From NCBI GenBank assembly GCA_016870425.1, contig VGBQ01000084.1, positions 1-10,341 on the forward strand: DNA of 10,341 bases, written 5' to 3'. The notes beneath the pieces are model-generated. The model was not told the DNA's origin. It did no database searches and was given only the letters and a program-made list of their open reading frames with translations. The stretch comes from Actinomycetota bacterium (lineage in GTDB: Bacteria; Actinomycetota; Actinomycetes; S36-B12). How positions within the stretch are numbered: the stretch's first letter is position 1; the number at the start of each line of letters is the position of its first letter. Positions 5,048 to 10,341 of the stretch are shown here, one piece after another. The position numbers and the translations under genes are program-made.

Positions 5048-5851
5048 ATGCAGCCCGACTCCCCCACTCCCGAGCCCGTCCTGGTCGACGTGCGTGATCG
5101 CGTCGCGCTCATCACGCTCAACCGACCCGAGCGTCTGAATGCCTTCACGGAGCAGATGGGCTCCTACTACGCCCAGGCACTGCGAGACGCCGACGCCGAC
5201 CCGGGCGTGCGCGTCGCGGTCGTGACGGGATCTGGCCGGGGCTTCTGCTCAGGTGCCGACCTCTCCGTCCTGGCACAGGGACCGGATGCCCTCGACGGGT
5301 TCGTCTCGGACACTTCGTGGGATGACCTGCCCACGGGCGCCCTCGAGGTGAGCATCCCGGTGGTCATGGCGGTCAACGGCCCGGCCGCCGGCCTGGGGTT
5401 TGTCATCGCCCTCACCGGCGACGTCTGCTTCGCCTCACCATCGGCTCGATTCATCTCGGCCTTCAGCCGGCTGGGCCTGGTCGCGGAGTACGGCGTCGCC
5501 TGGCTCCTGCCTCGACTCATCGGCCGTCAGCGAGCGGCCGAGCTCCTCTTCAGCGGCCGACCGGTCGACGCCGAGGAGGCCGAGCGGATCGGCCTGGTGC
5601 AGGGTGTCCACGACGACGTCGTGGGTGCCGCGATGGCGTGGGCGCGCGACGTGGCGACCCACTGCTCTCCTGGGTCACTGGCGACCATGAAGCGGCAACT
5701 CTCTGCTGCGCAGACCGGTGAATTTCACGCGAGCATCTCCGAGAGTCTGGAGCTCATGCGCGAGTCCTTCCGCGGGCCCGATCTGGCCGAAGCACTGCAG
5801 GCCAAGGCCGCCGGTCGCGCACCGGAGTTCGGGCCGTCTCAGTCGAGCTGA
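5048..5851 (+). CDS. Enoyl-CoA hydratase/isomerase (crotonase) family protein, EchA-like
   Basis: This 267-residue protein has normal crotonase length. The CoA-binding/oxyanion-hole motifs are present: RGFCSGADL (64-72) and AVNGPAAGLG (108-117). A LIGRQRAAELLFSGRPVDAEEAERIGLV stretch (157-184) is typical of the family. When aligned by eye to rat enoyl-CoA hydratase, the two catalytic glutamates (Glu144, Glu164) correspond to Val119 and Phe139. A glutamate does occur at 147 in LVAEYGVAW, a pattern I know from a sub-branch of crotonase-fold proteins. The reaction could therefore be isomerisation or another thioester chemistry rather than hydration. ATG 5048 was chosen; GTG 5042 would add two residues. 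In M. tuberculosis echA15 sits in a similar neighbourhood. The 3' end overlaps the convergent Nudix-like gene by 13 bases. Confidence 0.9.
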   Translation: MQPDSPTPEPVLVDVRDRVALITLNRPERLNAFTEQMGSYYAQALRDADADPGVRVAVVTGSGRGFCSGADLSVLAQGPDALDGFVSDTSWDDLPTGALEVSIPVVMAVNGPAAGLGFVIALTGDVCFASPSARFISAFSRLGLVAEYGVAWLLPRLIGRQRAAELLFSGRPVDAEEAERIGLVQGVHDDVVGAAMAWARDVATHCSPGSLATMKRQLSAAQTGEFHASISESLELMRESFRGPDLAEALQAKAAGRAPEFGPSQSS

Positions 5852-6375
5852 CCGGCGAAGGCGAGGGCCAGTCGCACCAGCCGCCCCTGCCCACCGGTCA
5901 TCTCCGCCTGGAAGCTCTCCGCCGCCGCCTCCTGGGGCGACACCCAGGTGAGATCAAGTGCCTCCTGGCTCGGCGCGCAATCGCCGTCGCACGGGACCAC
6001 ATAGGCCAGGCTGACGGCATGCTGACGGGGATCGTGATAGCCCGACACCGACACGTCAGGGAAGTACTCCGCCACCGTGAAGGGGGCAGGATCGAGGGGC
6101 AGGCGGGGCAGAGCCATGGGGCCAAGGTCCTTCTCGATATGCCGGAGAAGTGCCTGCCGCAGACGCTCCCCGTAGAGGACCCGACCGGACACCAGGGCGC
6201 GGCTGATCGAGCCATCGGGCATGGCCCGCAGGAGGAGCCCCACCGACGTGATGGAGCCCCAGGGATCCGTCCGCACCGGCACGGCCTCGACATAGACGAT
6301 GGGCAGGCGCTCGCGGGCCTGCTCCAACTCGTCAGAACTCAGCCACGATCCGCGGACGTCGAGCATGTCACTCAT
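5839..6375 (-). CDS. DUF4916 family Nudix-fold protein with degenerate Nudix box
   Basis: This 178-residue soluble protein begins with SWLSSDELEQARERLPIVYV and contains SRALVSGRVLYGE, EKDLGPMALPRLP, FTVAEYFP, HDPRQHAVSLAYVVP and DLTWVSP. I recognise this as the actinobacterial DUF4916 group of Nudix-hydrolase-like proteins. The segment 64-85 aligns with the Nudix box G-x5-E-x7-RE-U-x-EE-x-G-U: Gly64, Glu70, Arg78 and Gly85 fit, but the metal-binding positions normally occupied by Glu carry His79, Lys82 and Asp83. Catalysis of nucleoside-diphosphate hydrolysis is therefore doubtful or uses other residues. The ATG at 6375 is supported by AAGGGG six bases upstream (6382-6387). The gene is divergent from msrB and overlaps the 3' end of the enoyl-CoA hydratase family gene. 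Confidence 0.85.
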   Translation of the reverse strand: MSDMLDVRGSWLSSDELEQARERLPIVYVEAVPVRTDPWGSITSVGLLLRAMPDGSISRALVSGRVLYGERLRQALLRHIEKDLGPMALPRLPLDPAPFTVAEYFPDVSVSGYHDPRQHAVSLAYVVPCDGDCAPSQEALDLTWVSPQEAAAESFQAEMTGGQGRLVRLALAFAGQLD

Positions 6376-6381
6376 CGCTCA

Positions 6382-6387
6382 CCCCTT
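6382..6387 (-). promoter_or_regulatory. Ribosome binding site of the DUF4916 gene
   Basis: The minus strand reads AAGGGG, six bases, then ATG 6375. A second purine block GGGAGG lies further upstream. This is the only first gene of a transcription unit in the window with a clear Shine-Dalgarno instead of an adjacent -10 hexamer. Confidence 0.6.
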
Positions 6388-6435
6388 TTCCTCCCGGCAC
6401 GTCCCGCTGGCTGAGCGTCATCGCCCGAGCCCGCT

Positions 6436-6441
6436 TAGCCT
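6436..6441 (+). promoter_or_regulatory. Putative -10 of leaderless msrB transcript
   Basis: TAGCCT is followed by TGGTGC and then ATG 6448. There is no ribosome binding site. CTGAGC at 6411-6416 is a weak -35 candidate at a rather long 19-base spacing. Confidence 0.55.
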
Positions 6442-6447
6442 TGGTGC

Positions 6448-6897
6448 ATGCCGACTGTAGAGCCACATCGCCCCGATGGCGCCCCCTACCCCGCTGCGCT
6501 CTCCGACGAGGAGTGGCGTGCGCGCCTGGACCCGATGGAGTATGCCGTCCTGCGCGAAGCGGGCACAGAGCCGGCGTGGTCCGGGAAGTACGTCGACACG
6601 AAGACCGCGGGCACCTATGCCTGCCGGGCATGCGGTGCCGAACTCTTCACCTCGGATGCGAAGTTCGAGTCGCACTGCGGCTGGCCGTCGTTCTTCACCC
6701 CACTCGCCGGGCACCGCGTCGTGGAGATCGTCGACCGCAGCCACGGGATGGTCCGCACGGAGGTGCGGTGCTCCGCGTGCGGCAGTCACCTCGGCCATGT
6801 CTTCGAAGGCGAGGGGTATTCCACTCCGACGGACCTGCGCTACTGCATCAACAGCGTCTGCCTGGTCCTGCAGGAGGAGGCAGACGCCGGGCCGTGA
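6448..6897 (+). CDS. msrB: Peptide-methionine (R)-S-oxide reductase MsrB
   Basis: This 149-residue protein matches MsrB (SelR) over its whole length. It reduces the R-epimer of methionine sulfoxide in proteins, a cytoplasmic oxidative-damage repair reaction driven by thioredoxin. Structural zinc is held by two CxxC pairs, Cys59/Cys62 (YACRACG) and Cys108/Cys111 (CSACG). FESHCGWPSF (73-82) and GHVFEGEG are family signatures. The catalytic cysteine is Cys133 in RYCINS. Cys77 lies 56 residues before it and is the likely resolving cysteine, so a normal thioredoxin-recycled mechanism is expected. The ATG at 6448 follows the TAGCCT hexamer at 6 bases. It lies upstream of the DUF3000 gene; the 53-base gap contains a hairpin and a new promoter-like hexamer, so the two may be separate units. 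Confidence 0.97.
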   Translation: MPTVEPHRPDGAPYPAALSDEEWRARLDPMEYAVLREAGTEPAWSGKYVDTKTAGTYACRACGAELFTSDAKFESHCGWPSFFTPLAGHRVVEIVDRSHGMVRTEVRCSACGSHLGHVFEGEGYSTPTDLRYCINSVCLVLQEEADAGP

Positions 6898-6898
6898 C

Positions 6899-6919
6899 GG
6901 GCGCGGCGTGGGAGCGCCC
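6899..6919 (+). terminator. Hairpin immediately after the msrB stop codon
   Basis: GGGCGC (6899-6904) and GCGCCC (6914-6919) can pair across a 9-base loop, beginning one base after the msrB TGA. No U-tract follows. Placement before the DUF3000 promoter-like hexamer fits a weak or Rho-assisted terminator. Confidence 0.3.
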
Positions 6920-6938
6920 CGAGCCCCCTGCCCCGTCG

Positions 6939-6944
6939 TACCCT
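6939..6944 (+). promoter_or_regulatory. Putative -10 of leaderless DUF3000 transcript
   Basis: TACCCT is followed by CGCAGG and GTG 6951. The GCAGG could also be a very close Shine-Dalgarno, but only one base or so would separate it from the start codon, which is too short. The leaderless reading is favoured. Confidence 0.5.
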
Positions 6945-6950
6945 CGCAGG

Positions 6951-7520
6951 GTGACCAGTGGCGCTGCCAGCTTCGACCAGGCCCTGGCGAGCCTGCGGGA
7001 CGTGCGCTTCCGTCCTGAGCTCACCGTCGATGAGGGTCCTGCTCCCCAGCGATTGGCGCCTCACGCGGTCGCCCTCACGGCCGATTTCGTCGAGGACGAC
7101 GACGAGCTTGCCTCAGGGCGCTTCGTGCTCTTGCACGATCCCGAGGGGGTGGAGGCCTGGGAGGGCCGATTCCGCGCCGTGGTCTTCATCCGAGCGACAT
7201 TGGAGCCCGACCTGGCCACGGACCCTCTCCTCACGGGGGTCGCCTGGGCATGGCTTCTTGAGTCTTTGGAGGCCGAGGCGGGCCCGCGCACGGCGCTCGG
7301 CGGCACGGTGACCCGCGTCATGAGCGAGTCCTTCGGGGCGCTCGGAGAGCGCGACGTCACGGGGTCCATCGAGATCCGCGCATCGTGGACCCCGCTCGGC
7401 GAGCCGGACGATATGGGTCAGGAGGCACAGGCGTGGGCAGCAGCGCTCGCACAGGCTGCCGGGCTCCTGCCGCTGCCTCCTGGCGTCTCAGCGCTCGTGC
7501 CCCCGCGGCGTGCGAACTGA
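6951..7520 (+). CDS. DUF3000 family protein
   Basis: This 189-residue protein lacks signal or membrane segments. It starts with FDQALASLRDVRFRPELTVDEGPAPQRLAPHAVALTAD, then an acidic stretch (EDDDE), RFVLLHDPEGVEAWEGRFRAVVFIRATLEPD, and a WAWLLESLEA helix. A FGALGERDVTGSIEIRASWTPLG strand region precedes the C-terminal helix. I recognise this as the actinobacterial DUF3000 family, always small and commonly found beside an RNase D/HRDC gene and dxs (Rv2680 in M. tuberculosis occupies this place). No molecular function is established. The GTG at 6951 was chosen because it lies 6 bases after TACCCT and gives the family-typical N-terminus; reading further upstream in this frame overlaps msrB. The stop is 5 bases before the RNase D start, indicating co-translation. 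Confidence 0.87.
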   Translation: MTSGAASFDQALASLRDVRFRPELTVDEGPAPQRLAPHAVALTADFVEDDDELASGRFVLLHDPEGVEAWEGRFRAVVFIRATLEPDLATDPLLTGVAWAWLLESLEAEAGPRTALGGTVTRVMSESFGALGERDVTGSIEIRASWTPLGEPDDMGQEAQAWAAALAQAAGLLPLPPGVSALVPPRRAN

Positions 7521-7525
7521 CTCCC

Positions 7526-8767
7526 GTGCCCACACCCCCCGAGGACGTCGGCGAGCTCCCGGCAGACGCGCCACCGACCGTCACCTTGCCGGCCGTGGAG
7601 CTGCTCGCCGGGATCCCGGGGGTTGTCGCGGATCCCTCGGGCCTATCGCGCGCGGTCACCTCCCTCGCGGCCGGCTCGGGACCTGTGGCTGTCGATGCTG
7701 AGCGCGCATCGGGCTTCAAATACGGCCAGCGCGCCTACCTCGTGCAGTTCTACCGCCGCGGAGGGGGCACCTGGCTGATCGACCCGATCACCTGCGGGGG
7801 TCTCGATGTCCTCGCCGAGCGCCTTGCCGATGCGCCGTGGATCCTCCATGCCGCTTCGCAGGACCTGCCGTGCCTGCGGGAGGTCGGGCTCGTGCCCACG
7901 CGCATCTTCGACACGGAGTTGGCCGCGCGCCTACTGGGCCGCGAACGGGTCGGGCTCGCTCCGCTGGTCGACAGCGAACTCGGCATGCACCTGGCCAAGG
8001 GGCATGGCGCCGCAGACTGGTCGCGCCGCCCCCTGCCGGACGACTGGCTGCGCTACGCCGCCCTCGATGTCGAGGTCCTTGTCGACCTGTATGACGTCCT
8101 CGCTGCCGACCTCGTGCGCGCCGGCAAGGACGAATGGGCGGCGCAGGAGTTCGACGCGGTGTTGCACCAGCCGCCACCACTCCCCCGGCGTGACCCATGG
8201 CGCCGCACCTCCGGCATGCACCGCGTGCGAGGGCGACGGGCCCTCGCCCTCGTGCGTGCCCTGTGGGAGTCCCGCGAGGACCTGGCGCGCCGCATGGACG
8301 TCAGCCCGGGCCGCGTGCTGCCCGACGCGGCCATCGTGGCGGCGTCCGCGAACGCCCCGGCGAGCCGGGAGGCACTGGCTGCCATGCCGGAATTCACCAA
8401 GGGCCACGCCGCGCGCCACCTCGATCGATGGTGGGCCTGCATCCAGGCCGCGCGGGTGCTGCCTGATGAGGCACTCCCGCTGCCTGCACTCCCCTCCGAC
8501 GGGCCTCCCCCCGCTCGCCTCTGGCGCGACCGCGACCCCGCCGCGGCCGACCGCCTCGCCCGCGTGCGCGCCGCGCTCGGCGCCGTCGCGGAGTCTCACA
8601 TGATCCCGGTCGAGAATCTCGTGCCGCCGGATGCTGTGCGGCGCTGGGCTTGGAATCCACCCGAGCCGGTCGACGCAGACTCTGTGGGTCAGGCACTGCA
8701 CGAGGCGGGGGCGCGCCCATGGCAGGTCGCCCTGTGTGCGGAGACCATCGCGGCCGCAGCCACCTGA
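7526..8767 (+). CDS. RNase D-like 3'-5' exonuclease with HRDC domain
   Basis: This 413-residue protein contains a DEDDy exonuclease domain: VAVDAER gives Asp57 and Glu59 (Exo I), HAASQDLPCL gives Asp113 (Exo II), and YAALDVEVLVDLY gives Tyr177 and Asp181 (Exo III), so all catalytic residues are present. An HRDC domain follows at about 223-295 (RRTSGMHRVRGRRALALVRALWESREDLAR..., with PDAAIVAAS). The remaining roughly 110 residues form the C-terminal region seen in actinobacterial homologues such as Rv2681. Its probable role is 3'-end trimming of tRNA or other stable RNA in the cytoplasm. The GTG at 7526 starts 5 bases after the DUF3000 stop without a good Shine-Dalgarno, so translation likely depends on coupling. 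The stop codon directly abuts the stop of the convergent dxs gene. Confidence 0.92.
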   Translation: MPTPPEDVGELPADAPPTVTLPAVELLAGIPGVVADPSGLSRAVTSLAAGSGPVAVDAERASGFKYGQRAYLVQFYRRGGGTWLIDPITCGGLDVLAERLADAPWILHAASQDLPCLREVGLVPTRIFDTELAARLLGRERVGLAPLVDSELGMHLAKGHGAADWSRRPLPDDWLRYAALDVEVLVDLYDVLAADLVRAGKDEWAAQEFDAVLHQPPPLPRRDPWRRTSGMHRVRGRRALALVRALWESREDLARRMDVSPGRVLPDAAIVAASANAPASREALAAMPEFTKGHAARHLDRWWACIQAARVLPDEALPLPALPSDGPPPARLWRDRDPAAADRLARVRAALGAVAESHMIPVENLVPPDAVRRWAWNPPEPVDADSVGQALHEAGARPWQVALCAETIAAAAT

Positions 8768-10341
8768 TCAGCCGAGCGGATCCTGCGCGGGCTCGGACTC
8801 GCCCGCCAGATCATTCGCCGGGGCCACGGCCCTCTCAGTGACGCGGCGCGCGATCTCTTGCGCGCTGAGTCCGGCGTGGGTGAGCACGCTGGCGCGAGAC
8901 CCCTGGTCGGGAAAGTGTGCGGGCATCCCGAACGTCAGGGCCGGAGTCGCGACTCCCGCGTCCTCGAGCATGGTGCGCAGCGCTGTGCCGATGCCACCGG
9001 CGCGCATGTTGTCCTCGAGCACGACCACGAGATCGGCGTCGGCCGCGAGCGCCGCGACGCGGGGCGGCACGGGCAGCGCCCAACGGGGATCCACCACCGT
9101 GGTCTCCAGACCCTGCGCCTCCAGGGCATCAGCCACATCCAGGCCGAGCGCGGCGAAGGCCCCCACCGCGACGATCAGCACGTCGCAGGCATCGGAGTCG
9201 CGCAGGATGTCTATGCCGTCGATGCGGCGCAACGCGGGGATATCGTCCAGGACAGCACCCTTGGGGAATCTCACGACCGTCGGCGCGTCTGTCACCGCGA
9301 CGGCATCTCGGAGCAGCTCCCGCAGCGACGACCCATCGCGTGGCGCGGCCAGGCGCAGCCCCGGGACCACCCCGAGCAGCGACATGTCCCAGATGCCGTT
9401 GTGGCTCGGACCGTCGTCACCGGTCACGCCGGCCCGGTCGAGGACGAAGGTCACGCCGGCGCCGTGGAGTGCGCAATCCAGGAGCACCTGGTCCAGCGCC
9501 CGGTTGAGGAAGGTGGCGTAGACCGCAACCACGGGGTGCAGACCGGCGTACGCCATGCCCGCGGCGCTCGTCGCCGCATGCTGCTCCGCGATGCCGACGT
9601 CGAAGGTCCTGTCCGGGAACTGCCGGGCGAAGCGCTCAAGTCCCGTCGGTCCCAGCATCGCGGCGGTGATGGCCACCACACGCTCGTCCTGGGCGCCGAT
9701 GTCCACGAGTTCGTCAGCGAAGACCGACGTCCAGCTCCGACCCGCGGCGCGCAGTGGCAGGCCCGTCTCCGGGTCGATCACTCCGATGCCGTGGAAGCGG
9801 TCCGCCTCGTCCTGCTCCGCCGGGGCGTAGCCTCGGCCCTTCTCGGTGATCACGTGCACGACCACGGGACCGGGGAAGTCACGGGCGCATCGCAGCGCGT
9901 GCTCGACCTCAAGGGTGTCGTGGCCATCGATCGGACCGATGTACTTCAGGCCGAGATCCTCGAACATCCCCTGCGGCGCGACGATGTCCTTCAGGCCCTT
10001 CTTCATCCCGTGGAGCGCTTCGTAGACAGGTGCGCCAACGACCGGCGTCCTCTGCAGCGTGCGGCGGCCCCAGTGGAGGAATCGCTCGTAGCCCTGGGTC
10101 GTGCGCAAGGTCGCGAGATGGTGCGCGAGTCCGCCGATGGTCGGCGAATAGGAACGCTCGTTGTCATTGACCAGGATGACCATGGGTCGGTCGGACGCCG
10201 CGATGTTATTAAGCGCCTCCCAGGCCATGCCGCCGGTGAGCGAGCCGTCGCCCACTACCGCGACCACGTGACGTGCCTCGTCGCCTTCGAGCCGGCCCTG
10301 GAGTTCGAAGGCCTTGGCGATCCCATCGGCGTAGGACAGGG
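8768..10341 (-). CDS. dxs: 1-deoxy-D-xylulose-5-phosphate synthase (5' end outside window)
   Basis: This is the first enzyme of the methylerythritol phosphate pathway: it condenses pyruvate and glyceraldehyde 3-phosphate using thiamine diphosphate. The visible 523 residues are open to the window edge. SYADGIAKAFEL is followed by the ThDP/Mg motif VVGDGSLTGGMAWEALNN (GDG at visible residues 30-32), VNDN, TEKGRGYAPAE (165-175), and the transketolase pyrimidine-binding domain with GIAEQH (catalytic Glu252). DRAGVTGDDGPSHNG (301-315) is diagnostic for Dxs against other transketolases. A transketolase C-terminal domain (VVVLEDN..., GMPAHF) completes it. Compared with a usual length near 620-640, about 100-120 N-terminal residues lie beyond base 10341. 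In-frame GTG 10267 is internal and not the true start. The gene ends directly against the RNase D-like gene. Confidence 0.97.
   Translation of the reverse strand, partial: LSYADGIAKAFELQGRLEGDEARHVVAVVGDGSLTGGMAWEALNNIAASDRPMVILVNDNERSYSPTIGGLAHHLATLRTTQGYERFLHWGRRTLQRTPVVGAPVYEALHGMKKGLKDIVAPQGMFEDLGLKYIGPIDGHDTLEVEHALRCARDFPGPVVVHVITEKGRGYAPAEQDEADRFHGIGVIDPETGLPLRAAGRSWTSVFADELVDIGAQDERVVAITAAMLGPTGLERFARQFPDRTFDVGIAEQHAATSAAGMAYAGLHPVVAVYATFLNRALDQVLLDCALHGAGVTFVLDRAGVTGDDGPSHNGIWDMSLLGVVPGLRLAAPRDGSSLRELLRDAVAVTDAPTVVRFPKGAVLDDIPALRRIDGIDILRDSDACDVLIVAVGAFAALGLDVADALEAQGLETTVVDPRWALPVPPRVAALAADADLVVVLEDNMRAGGIGTALRTMLEDAGVATPALTFGMPAHFPDQGSRASVLTHAGLSAQEIARRVTERAVAPANDLAGESEPAQDPLG

Noticed and set aside
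6441..6950. Long frame running through msrB into the DUF3000 gene, suggesting a 359-residue protein
   Set aside because: The first 170 residues are an off-frame reading of msrB (Arg/Pro/Gly-rich, no domain). DUF3000 similarity begins at GTG 6951.
7385..7525. Upstream start of the RNase D-like gene inside DUF3000
   Set aside because: The additional 47 residues are low-complexity and overlap the DUF3000 coding sequence; GTG 7526 lies right after the DUF3000 stop.
7931..8701. 256-residue minus-strand frame opposite the RNase D-like gene
   Set aside because: No recognisable domain and fully contained within a well-supported gene on the other strand.
8631..9521. 296-residue reading frame on the plus strand opposite dxs
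   Set aside because: Ser/Arg/Ala-rich composition typical of an antisense shadow in high-GC DNA; dxs on the other strand is unambiguous.

Overview
This 10.3 kb window is GC-rich, densely coding bacterial DNA (14 genes, no intergenic gap above about 75 bases). It looks like an actinobacterial (Actinomycetota) chromosome. GC is high in third codon positions and GTG starts are frequent. Several first genes sit 6-7 bases behind a TANNNT-type -10 hexamer, as in leaderless transcripts. The right half carries a gene order (enoyl-CoA hydratase family, msrB, DUF3000, RNase D/HRDC protein, convergent dxs) that I recall as conserved in actinomycetes; in Mycobacterium tuberculosis the echA15-Rv2680-Rv2681-dxs1 stretch is similar. 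No mobile element, CRISPR array, tRNA, rRNA or phage gene is visible.

Left part (1-2570). The 3' end of an alpha/beta-hydrolase gene faces an SDR oxidoreductase gene. Divergent from the SDR gene is a two-gene unit: a small HicA-like protein that lacks the HicA catalytic histidine, followed by a small protein related to the bacterial eRF1-like (baeRF / 'host attachment') domain. The 61-bp divergent promoter region has an exact dyad symmetry centred between the two start codons. The two-gene unit converges on a DUF5993-dsbB-like membrane operon, and a perfect 9-bp inverted repeat at the junction contains both stop codons. The DsbB-like protein keeps the CPLC redox pair, lacks the usual second loop pair, and has an extra C-terminal two-helix extension with a new cysteine pair.

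Middle (2643-4996). Two translationally coupled (ATGA overlap) Gfo/Idh/MocA dehydrogenases, the first with about 116 residues of unrecognised N-terminal sequence. Their substrate cannot be told from sequence.

Right part (5048-10341). An enoyl-CoA hydratase/isomerase family protein lacking both canonical catalytic glutamates converges on a DUF4916 Nudix-fold protein with a degenerate Nudix box. Divergent from the latter is methionine sulfoxide reductase B, then DUF3000, then an RNase D-like 3'-5' exonuclease with an HRDC domain. That gene ends immediately against the converging dxs gene, whose 5' end lies outside the window.

No large undescribed multi-gene system stands out. The best candidates for something under-described are the HicA-like/eRF1-like gene pair with its symmetric promoter, the DsbB variant with a relocated cysteine pair, and the consistent leaderless-promoter architecture of seven transcription units.
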